DNA of 64,000 nucleotides. Origin: Leucosporidium creatinivorum (Eukaryota; Basidiomycota; Microbotryomycetes; Leucosporidiales; Leucosporidiaceae). Where the stretch lies: NCBI GenBank assembly GCA_001600635.1, contig BCKL01000004.1, positions 1,313,122 to 1,377,121 on the forward strand. The letters are read 5' to 3'. Below are positions 56,335 to 64,000 of this stretch, one piece after another. The translations under genes were made by a program, and so were the position numbers. The stretch's first letter is position 1. Each line of letters opens with the position of its first letter. The notes beneath the pieces were generated by a model. That model saw only the letters and a program-made list of their open reading frames with translations, was not told where the DNA came from and did no database searches.

Positions 56335-57583
56335 ATGCCCAAGGTATTCAAGCCCTCGAAGGTCGCCATCGTGCTCTCGTACGTCGCCCTACAGCCCGTG
56401 CGGCTCCAGCCGTTGTCCTCCCATGAGCTGACCCTCAAAACTCGTTGCGCTTTCTTAGCGGTCGTTTCGCTGGCCGCAAGGTCGTCGTTATCCGCCAGTC
56501 GGATGAGGGAACCAAGGTACATTATTGCTGTCCAATTGCTGCCGCTCGGGAGGCTCGTTGAGGTGCAGATGCGGGAGGGGAGCGCTCATCAGGCGGGTGC
56601 CATGGGCAGGCTCGCCTGATGGTGCTGTAGGGTTACGAGAAGGGTCGCTGAGGGGCGCATCAGGTGCACAAGATGTAGGGGAACCTATGTCGGTGCAGAA
56701 GAGGTGCACCGGTCTGCATGTGTTGGGCGCTGGGCTGGGAGCGGAGGGGATCACAACTACGCGCTACGGCCTGAGGACGGCGAAGCTAACGTCGTGATTG
56801 CTATCTGCCTACAGGAGCGACCCTACCCCCACGCCATTGTTGCCGGTGTCGACCGCTACCCCCGCAAGGTCACCCGCGGAATGGGCAAGAAGCGCATCGA
56901 GAAGAGGAGCAAGGTCAAGCCTTTCATCAAGGTGAGCCTTCGCTTTACGGACCGCCGAAATACTTTCGGGAACAGGAGGAGATTATGCTCGAGGAAACGG
57001 CGTTGGAGAGGCTGTAGGAGAGGCCTCGGCGGTTGCGCTAAGCCGACGTCGAGGACGCGGCGTAGGGAGCGCTGGGGGACTGAGAGATGGGCTCGGCCAC
57101 CAGCGATGAGGTGCAGGACCTTGGGCGCATTGCAGAGTGTTAGTACGCCGTTATCACGGACCCGCTAACATATCTCCTTCCCGCACCGCTCGTCCATCAA
57201 CCGTCAACCCTATCCCCTTCCTCCGCCGCTCCTCTCTCACTCTCCACCAACCCCAAAGGCTATCAACTACAACCACCTCCTCCCCACCCGTTACGCTCTC
57301 GAGCTCGAGGCCCTTAAGGGATCCGTCGCCCCCGAGACCTTCAAGGAGGTTTCCGGACGTGAGGACGCCAAGAAGGCGATCAAGAAGGTGTTCGAGGAGA
57401 GGTACCTTTCGGGCAAGAACAAGTGCGTTCCGCCGCTCTTTCGAGCTCTGGAGGCGCGGCGCTCGTTCCGTCACCTCGGCGTTGGGACGAGCCAGCGCGC
57501 TCCGACTTCAGCTCCGCCGAGCCGATCGCTGACCGAGCTCTTTGTCGAACAACAGGTGGTTCTTCACCCCTCTCAGGTTCTAG
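56335..57583 (+). CDS. RPL27: 60S ribosomal protein eL27
   Basis: Five exons. Exon 1 reads [13 protein letters not shown]; exon 2 [19 protein letters not shown]; exon 3 [20 protein letters not shown], then [18 protein letters not shown]; exon 4 [18 protein letters not shown] and [10 protein letters not shown]; exon 5 WFFTPLRF, ending with TAG at 57581. The whole matches eL27 end to end at about 135 residues. It lies near the peptide exit and solvent side of the large subunit. Introns 2 and 3 are about 300 and 330 nt, well above the local norm, as often seen in ribosomal protein genes that host small RNAs or regulatory elements. I could not identify a snoRNA in them. Confidence 0.95.
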
Positions 57584-58019
57584 AAGGTCCCCGCCCCCTT
57601 GTACCGCTGAGCACTGCTGCAAAGCATGATGGCCTTTTCGTTGGTGTCCCGATAAACTGCGCCTCGGCGCCCGACTACTGGCGAAGGAGAGGCGCGGTCA
57701 GCTGGATGTCGGCCTCGCGAAAGGGTGCATGCTGCTCAGACAGAGCTTCGGAGCTTCGGAGAGGTCTCGTGCTCTCGCGGAGGCTGCAGCTCGAGCTAGG
57801 CATCGCCGAGCGTCTGCGCCGAGCAGAGACTGAGGCGCTCGCTGAGCTTTTCCGGCTCGCTCGTACGCCGTCACAAGCAGCTCAGAAGCCTACCGCTGCT
57901 CCGTCTTGCCCCTCAGCAGCTTCTCATCTTCCCCGCGAATTCAGCCGTCTTGTGGGGCGCTGAACCGCTCTTCGCTTCTCTCCCTTTCGCCTCTCGCTCG
58001 CATTTTACAACACAGCAGC
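57584..58019. other. Intergenic, no gene seen
   Basis: Lies between eL27 and the ABM-domain gene on the same strand. Confidence 0.5.
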
Positions 58020-58479
58020 ATGTCGTTCAACAAAGTTGTCCAAGTCGCTACGTAAGCTCTCCCTTCCAATGCAGCATTCTACAGCTTCCCCACTCGCCCG
58101 CTCAGCGCCGGAAGCTTACTCCCCGCCCCGTTCACTGGACACACAGCCTCAAATCCAAGCCAGCACAAGGCGACCGGCTCGCTGCTCTGCTCTCAACGAT
58201 CAGAGAGCATGCTTTGGGCAACATGGAGCCCGGAGCGCTGGAGTACCGGTTGGCGAGGGACGGGGATTGGTTCGTCTGCTGGGAGGTTTATGTGAGCTGT
58301 TTCTGTGCTTCTCTAGGTCGGGAGAGAAGCTGACGAGTGTTACGAACGAATAGAGGGACCACGCGGCTATTGAAGCGCACTTAGAGAACCCCGGCGTGAA
58401 GGCGCTGATGGAGGAGGCTGCCAAGGGTGATTTGCTGGAGGGCAGCCCCGACATCAAACGCGGGATGCAGGAGATCTGA
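58020..58479 (+). CDS. ABM-type (antibiotic biosynthesis monooxygenase fold) small protein
   Basis: Three exons: SFNKVVQVAT, then LKSKPAQGDRLAALLSTIRE, EPGALEYRLARDGDWFVCWEVY, and RDHAAIEAHLENPGVKALMEE with DIKRGMQEI at the end. The ferredoxin-like dimeric barrel pattern (xVQVATLK..., EPGxLEYRL..., VCWEVYRDHAAIEAHL) is that of ABM/heme-degrading-fold proteins, about 100 residues long. Members act as quinol monooxygenases or have unknown roles; no cofactor is needed in several. The substrate is unknown. The second intron ends in AATAG. It converges with the aldo-keto reductase, with 35 bp between stops. Confidence 0.82.
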
Positions 58480-58514
58480 TACAAATAAAGCGTATTTACA
58501 ACACCACCATCTTC

Positions 58515-59686
58515 CTAGCAGCCCTCTCGGCCCCACATGAGCTGCTCCACCTCCTTCTCGGCGTTCGCCCAGGGCTTGCTCTCCCGATTCCCGTCCTGCT
58601 CTTGCGCTACCAGCTGCAGGACAGCGAGATCCTCCTTCATATGCGCGAGCGAAATCGTTCCATTCAGCGGGACAATCCTGCCTTTGCCAAAGCGGGAGGA
58701 TTGAACGAGGAGCTTGTAGAGGGCTTGCGGAGGGGTGAGAGATTGCTGGGAGGCGAGGGAGCGGAGAGGAGGGGAAGAGAGAAGATTGGGGTCTGTGAGC
58801 CGTCGGAGGGTCAGCTCGTGTGAAATTCGGCGAGGGAAGAGCGCGACGAACTGGCCGAGAGAGTCCAAAAGGATTGGAACTTGGCACCGTACTGCTCGCA
58901 GAGGGCCAAGATGGGACCGCAGTACTGGAGATGTTCTTTGCAGAACCGATTTTGACTGTGTGCAGGCTCCTCAGCGAGCGAATAGGCTCAGAGTAGGGAA
59001 TAGCTCACACGACCGAGGGCTTGATCTCGAACGTCTCGAAGGCCCAGCGAAGGAGGTCGGGGTCGTAGATGTTGGAGATGCCAAGTTGTCGGACCTGTGA
59101 GGGGATGAGAGTGAGATGGTGGGCGGAAGGCGATGAGGGCGAGAGCTCGGCGCACCTTGCCCTCCTTCACCAAGGCTTCGAACTCTTTCCAGACGGTCAA
59201 GTTGTCCTGTTTGGTTCGCATCGGCGAGTGCATGACGAGCGAATCAACGTAGCTTGTCCCCAGCTGCTTCAACGAGGTGGCGAACGACTGCTGGACCTGC
59301 GACCGAAGGAGAGGGTCAGCCTGGACTTCACCGAGGGCGGGAAAGAAGCGCACCTGGGTGGCCAGCGGGGCTTCGCGGTCGTAGGGCAGAGGCTTGGAGA
59401 GATATTGTCCGTCCAGCGAAGTGAATTTGGTCTGTAGCCAAATCTCCTCGCGAGGGATGCCATGATCGCGCGAGAGGGTCTGCAGAGCTTCGCCGACGAG
59501 CTCTTCACGGTAGTGCTGTGTTGGAGATCAGCCTGGGCTCAGATCGAGTGCACTACGACGACTCACCTTGGGCTGGCAAGCTGTATCGATGCCACGGAAG
59601 CCTGTTCGAACCGCTTGACACACGAGCTGGGCAGTTTGAGCTGCTTTCCAGGCCGTACCGTACAGCATCGGAGGCTGAGCGAGCAT
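58515..59686 (-). CDS. Aldo-keto reductase
   Basis: Start at 59686 (MLAQPPMLYGTAWK). GFRGIDTACQPK + HYREELVGEAL gives the catalytic Asp and Tyr, LQTKFT the Lys and LVMHSP the His, so the tetrad is complete. GISNIYDP and PSVVQNRFC follow as in the family barrel. The C-terminal NADPH-binding part is partly unlike the norm (GRIVPLNGTISLAHMKEDL). About 340 residues, seven exons. NADPH-dependent reduction of a carbonyl is expected; the substrate is unknown. The start codons of this gene and ARZ-8 diverge with 160 bp between them. Confidence 0.85.
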
Positions 59687-59846
59687 GGTAGTACTACGCG
59701 TGACCAGAGCCGAGCAGAAGTTGAAGCAGTGAACGGCAGGAGAGCAAGCCTTAAGCCTTGCCCGCAACTCGAGCTCGCGACTCTCTCCCTCCGCTATCTC
59801 GCTCGCTTTTCTCAACTCGACCGCGATCGCTTCACCGACAGCTCAG

Positions 59847-62197
59847 ATGGATAGCAGAAGCAGAGTGGATCGACTGATAGCTGCTACGAAAGCTCAGGAC
59901 GTCCTACAAGTGCTCGACGCGTTGCGCGAGCTGGAGCAAGGCAAGGAGCTGTTCGCCATCAACGATGCGGGTGAGTAGCTTCACGGAGCACTTATATGAC
60001 AAGCTGACCTCTGATGCACTGCAGACTCTTCCGCTGGCTTCTCCGCGCTGCTCACCGCCGTCACCCTCACCTCCACTTCCAGCGAGCTCATTGTGCAGCT
60101 CTTGCTCCTTCGCGGCGCTTCGGTTTACGCTGGGAAAGGAAAGGACGCTCGAGAAGCTGCTCTTCACGCCAATGCGACCTCCGCCGTCGAGCTGCTGGAC
60201 CAGTGGGAAGCGCAAGGAGCGAGCGCTTGGGCAGGTGAGCGCGTTCGCCGAGATCTAGACGGAACAAGCTCGCTGACCCTCTCAGTACACAGACTCGAAC
60301 CCGAGTAAGCTGCTTCAGATGAGCGCAGCCGAAGCGGCGAAGTGGATTGAAGCGCGGCAGGAGACTAGGTCAGCCGGCGCCGAGCTCTCCAACGCCGAGA
60401 TCGCTTCTACGAGCTGCGCCGCGCGGCCAAACCATCTCCCTACCAGCGCATCAGACCATTCTTCCCCATCTTCTTGTGGTGCAGCACCTCGAATTTCTCC
60501 GACCGCCCCCTCTTCGACCGAACCAGCTCGTGTTCGCGTCGGCCGGCTTCCGAGCTCGATGACTCGCGAGGGGCTCGAGAACGTGTTCCGATGGGCTGAA
60601 GGATTGTTAGGAGTTGAGCTGAAGGAAGGAGACAAGTGCGGATACGCGAGCTTTGCCTCTGTGTTTGATGCGAGGCAGGCGGTCGCGATGAGGGACGGTT
60701 TGTGCGGTAGGCTCTGCAGGACCAAGGTGCCCGCCTCCAGAGCTGACCTCTTGTTTTGCAGTGCTCCACAACCGTCTGACTTTCGAAGTCCTCAGCAGCG
60801 GCAAGCGCGAGCTGCCTCCGCCTCGCCCTTGCTCACCTCCTGCGCCGGATGCGCCGAAAGGTCCTCGCCGCTCTCTCCCTCCTCATCGCGCTCCTTTCCT
60901 CCCTCCGCCGCGACCGCCTTCCCCTCTGCCGTCAAGGCCCAGTCGTCGCAGGTCGCCAGCGCGTGCTCCGTCGCTTCCTTCGAGGCCGATTCGCCTTACA
61001 TCGCCATCACAGCACCTCCAGCCCAATAGTCGTCACCGAATCTACGTCGGCAACGTCGCCGCTACGACCACCGAGCAATCTCTAACCCAACTCCTGCTCG
61101 AGAAGGGGTGTGGACCGCTCGGCGAGGTGATGATCAACAAGAACAAGAGCCATTACTACGCGTTCGTCGATCTCTCCTCCGCCGAGAAAGTACAGAGGGC
61201 GATCATACAGCTTCACGGCGCCGAGGTCGACAGTCAGCCGCTCACAGTCGAACGTCCCGCCGCCCCCGGTCTCGAAGTCGCTCGAAACTGCCCCTACCGC
61301 ATCTTCTTCGGCAACCTTGCTTCGTGGACAACGCTGGAAGATTTGGAGGACCTCGTCGTCTCTGTCGAGCCGAGCGCATGGGGTTTCTCAGTGCATCAGG
61401 CGACGACGGGGAGGTTCGCCTTCGCCAATGTCGAGTCGATGTGGGCGTTAGAGCGCGTCATTCGCACGCTGGATAAGGAGATGCTTCATGGCTATACGAT
61501 GAAGGTGATGAGGGCCGAAGGAGGAGGGGGAAGTCAGCCGTCTCGGAGGTCATCGAGCACTGAGCTTCGCAGTGCGGACGCGTGGGAGCCTAGTCACAAC
61601 GACGATAGCTACATACAAGCTCGTCCAGCGTACGACTCGAGCCCTCGTTACGCCGACCCACGAGCACCGCTCCCTCCTCGCCGCCGCTCGTCACGCTCCC
61701 GCTCGCCTCAACGTCGACCGCCTCGCCACCCTTCCCCTCGTCCATCGAGACCCTCTCGGCTCCCGCCGATGGTAACATCCGTCGAAGACCACTCCTTCCC
61801 TCCTCATACCGTATCATCGTTGGACCTGGCTAAGGACCGCCTCTCGACCCTCAACCTCTCCACCGACGACCTCCGCGCCATCAAAACCCTCTGGGCTCCC
61901 ATCTCTCCTCCTCCCACTCCGAACTTCTCTCGCACTATCTCAGTCTCCACGAACTTCGGCTACCTCTCACCTTCGGACGCCGCCGACGCTCTCAAGCTCC
62001 CTCCGCCGAGCTTCGTCGGCGATGGTCCAGCTAGGAAGGCGAGGTATGAGGGGTGGCTGAGGAGTCAGATGGGGGAGAAAGGGAGATACCTCGCGATGCT
62101 GGGGCAGCTGGCGTGCTTCAATAGCTGGCAGGAGGAGTTTGGGAGGAGAGCGAGGGAGGATGCTGAGGCGTCGGCGCCGAGGTTAGGGGACGCGTAG
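59847..62197 (+). CDS. ARZ-8, ankyrin-RRM family protein with NFGYL-type C-terminal domain
   Basis: Start at 59847: KAQDVLQVLDALRELEQ (N-terminal helix), then the ankyrin-like unit (SALLTAVTLT, ELIVQLLLLRGAS) and AExW-like AAEAAKWIEAR. RRM 1 is ARVRVGRLPSSMTREGLENV to GYASFASVFDARQAV. After an intron and a Pro/Arg linker come RRM 2 (HRIYVGNVAATTTEQSLTQL, AFVDLSSAEKVQRAIIQLHG) and RRM 3 (YRIFFGNLASWTTLEDLEDL to RFAFANVESMWALERVIRTL). An RS linker follows, then a C-terminal domain with VSTNFGYLSPSDAADAL and YEGWLRSQMGE, shared with ARZ-4. No CCCH finger. It is the clearest RRM protein of the family. All joins keep frame. Confidence 0.8.
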
Positions 62198-62365
62198 GCA
62201 TGTGTTCAACGCTTTGCCAAAATCGAACGAGTTGTTTTCTGATACTCTGGCACTGCAAAGCAGTCGGCCCCACTTCGAGACTGAGACAAGCTTCCCAACG
62301 ACGGGAGCCCAAATCGAGAGCTCGCCTTTCTCTCTCCTCCTACTCGCTCGTCTTGCCCATCCACC

Positions 62366-63126
62366 ATGGCTTCTGAGCTTCAGCTAGCGGTAGCACGACA
62401 ATCAGTGATAGCTGGTACAGCGGCTGTAGTCGCTGGAATGCTGTGAGTCGAGCTCGTGAGAAAGCCCAGCTCGCTCCCCTCGGGCCCTCCTTGCTCGCCG
62501 AACTGACCTTACGCCTCAGATACGGCACTCAGATCTCGGACACTGGCTTCGGCGAGCCTTACTTGATGGTAGCCGCGTGAGCGACTGCCTTAACGCTCTC
62601 CAAGACCTCGCTGAACCCCTTCCCGGTTGCTCATTCACTCTCGCAGCCACGTTCAGTTTATGCTCAACGGGATCCTGCAGATCATCGGGGGGCTTGTACT
62701 GGCGCAAACTAGTCTTTGTAGCATGGTCTCGACTCCTCTTCGTATTTTCCAAGCCGGGAACGTCTGGGCGGTCGCTCCCGTGCTGGTGACCGAGGTTTGG
62801 GGTGCGAAAGTCGGAGTTTCGTGGCCGAGGGTGAGTCGATGCAGCCAAGATCCCGGTTGCGGTACTTGAGATGGATGAGCTAACCTTATCCGATCCTCAA
62901 AGCTCATCAAGCAAGCAGGGTAGGCTTCGCGCCCACTGCTCGGTCGTCGGTGCTCACTCTCACCGTATCTTGCAGGCTGCCAACACCCGACCCGTACCTC
63001 TACAAGATCTTCTCCATCCTCCACTTTGGTCCAGGAGGACTGCTCATGGTCTCCTGGGCTCTGCTCCTCTGGGCATGCATTCGCGGCGAAACGCCTTCGC
63101 CGAGCGCGAAGGCGAAATCGGGCTGA
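62366..63126 (+). CDS. 4TM-2, small multi-span membrane protein, paralog of 4TM-1
   Basis: Start at 62366 (SELQLAVARQSVIAGTAAVV). Four further exons give YGTQISDTGFGEPYLMVAA, HVQFMLNGILQIIGGLVLAQ, FQAGNVWAVAPVLVTEVWGA + KVGVSWPR, LIKQAG, and LPTPDPYLYKIFSILHFGPG with LLMVSWALLLWACIRGE, ending at 63126. Intron positions equal those of 4TM-1. The family is not recognised. It lies 169 bp downstream of ARZ-8 on the same strand; 4TM-1 also neighbours an ARZ gene. Confidence 0.75.
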
Positions 63127-63275
63127 GCTCTCGGCGGGGTGAGATAGTATGTAAACGAATGAGCAATGCAAGATAGTGACAAGTAGAACACAAAGACTGA
63201 TGCTGATGGTGGTGGGGGTTAGTAAGCTGCACTGACGAGGCCCGGCCTCTCTCGGCTCCTTCCTTCCCGCGGCTC

Positions 63276-64000
63276 TCAAAGCTCAAACGCAAACTCTTCC
63301 TGCTCCATGTCGATCTCCTCCTCCAGCAAGCCCAAGCCCGTGTCCTCAATGCCCCAGATGCCCAACTCCTTCTCGGCCTCTGCATCGCCGACCAAGCTCC
63401 TCGACTGCTTGACCGTCTTGGCTCCTCCCTCGTTCAGAGCCTTCAAGGTGGGCAGTGCGGGCTTTGAGAGTCGAGTAGGGACGGCGGAGGCGGATTTGGC
63501 GCCTGCGAGGGGAGGGCGAGGACGGGGAGCGGTGGCCGAAGGGCCGACCGAGCGGGAGAGGGGAGCGCGAGCGGTGGAAGGTTGGAGGAATGAGGTGGTC
63601 TTGGCGGTAGTCGAAGGAGCGTTGGATTGGCGAACGCTGGAAGAGGTGGGAGTGGGACCCTTGCGGAGAGTCGAGTAAGGGCGCNAGACGGTGGAGGGAA
63701 CGCCGAGAGCTGGAGGGCGGCGATTGGTCGAATTGTTTAGCACGGAGGTGGGGCGGCCACGAGTTGCAGCCGAGGAGGTGTTGGAGGGCTTGGCGGAAAG
63801 AGGTTGACGCTTTGGCCTGGGGAAGATGGGCTTCGACGAATCGAAGAGCGAGTCGATGACTGTTGCGAGAAGCAAGTCAGTGAGGGGGGCTCTGCGACAA
63901 GAGCAGAGACGACTCACAATCATCCTTGACCATCTCCTCGTCCAGCTCGGCCCTGAACTCGTTCCTCTCTTCCTCGTCTCGCTTCTGCCANTCGGCNANN
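63276..64000 (-). CDS. 3' part of an unrecognised Ser/Thr/Pro-rich protein, cut by the window edge
   Basis: An upstream exon near 63917-63990 reads KRDEEERNEFRAELDEEMVK. After an intron (63858-63915) the frame continues FIDSLFDSSKPIFPRPKRQP, a basic disordered middle, and an acidic end (GLLEEEIDMEQEEFAFEL) at 63276. An N at 63685 and a run near 63990-64000 leave residues unread. The basic-then-acidic disorder recalls small cell-cycle regulators, but I cannot assign it. Confidence 0.55.
   Translation of the reverse strand, partial: XPXGRSETRKRGTSSGPSWTRRWSRMIVSRLCSCRRAPLTDLLLATVIDSLFDSSKPIFPRPKRQPLSAKPSNTSSAATRGRPTSVLNNSTNRRPPALGVPSTVXRPYSTLRKGPTPTSSSVRQSNAPSTTAKTTSFLQPSTARAPLSRSVGPSATAPRPRPPLAGAKSASAVPTRLSKPALPTLKALNEGGAKTVKQSRSLVGDAEAEKELGIWGIEDTGLGLLEEEIDMEQEEFAFEL

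Noticed and set aside
1-64000. Mating-type or heterokaryon-type locus
   Set aside because: No homeodomain pair, pheromone, STE3-like receptor or NLR gene was seen. The mirrored F-box/ARZ layout alone is not evidence for such a locus.
1-64000. Retroelements or virus-like elements
   Set aside because: No reverse transcriptase, integrase or capsid motifs and no long terminal repeats were recognised; the only mobile element supported is the MITE-like one at 42534-43160.

Overview
This window is nuclear DNA of a basidiomycete fungus, most likely a Pucciniomycotina red-yeast or smut-like lineage (inference). The evidence is GC-rich sequence, many introns of about 50-70 nt per gene, GTGAGT-type donors, a recurrent (G)CTGAC branch site shortly before the acceptor, and a priA-like Cys-rich protein typical of basidiomycetes. 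Runs of N near 63685 and 63990-64000 suggest the right edge is close to a contig end. No rRNA, tRNA, CRISPR array, retroelement or mating-type gene was recognised.

The conserved backbone consists of ADA2, RRP40 (with a 1.6 kb first intron), a GPI-type aspartic protease, a queuine tRNA-ribosyltransferase, the mitochondrial ATP synthase gamma subunit, a siderophore-type MFS transporter, an SDR oxidoreductase, a priA-like protein, a cytidine deaminase, a tiny Cys-rich secreted protein, a small membrane protein, ribosomal protein eL27, an ABM-domain protein and an aldo-keto reductase.

Interleaved with these are three locally expanded gene families. (1) 'ARZ' (my label) is an apparently undescribed architecture: an N-terminal helix, one ankyrin-like unit, an AExW helix, one to four RRM-like domains, an RS/Pro linker, an ESWxGRWxADY motif and a CCCH zinc finger. 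There are eight members: 1-237(-, cut), 12702-14558(+), 15076-17077(+, broken), 21779-25751(-), 26148-27866(-), 46096-48179(-), 48565-50976(-, chimeric) and 59847-62197(+). (2) F-box/LRR-like proteins: 704-1912(+), 10909-12238(-, broken), 28349-29851(+), 37992-39995(-) and 40190-42326(-). (3) Small multi-TM proteins: 51279-52039(-) and 62366-63126(+).

Three times an F-box gene and an ARZ gene are divergently transcribed from a shared intergenic region of about 460-480 bp, whose sequence is nearly the same in copies 1 and 3. Around the unduplicated QTRT1-ATP3 pair the layout is mirror-symmetric: F(-) ARZ(+) ARZ(+) | QTRT1 ATP3 | ARZ(-) ARZ(-) F(+). The zinc-finger sequences match across the mirror (12.7k with 26.1k, 15.1k with 21.8k), so an inverted duplication of a three-gene block is the simplest reading. 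One F-box copy and one ARZ copy have decayed. The combination of F-box proteins with putative RNA-binding proteins, fast copy turnover and near-identical control regions is the best candidate here for an undescribed system; its function is unknown.

Other notable items are a 75-bp in-frame tandem duplication in the cytidine deaminase gene that either inserts a stop or creates a new 72-nt intron, a 627-bp TA-flanked MITE-like element ending 57 bp before that gene, and an ARZ gene whose 3' end was copied from a neighbouring Pro/Arg-rich gene.
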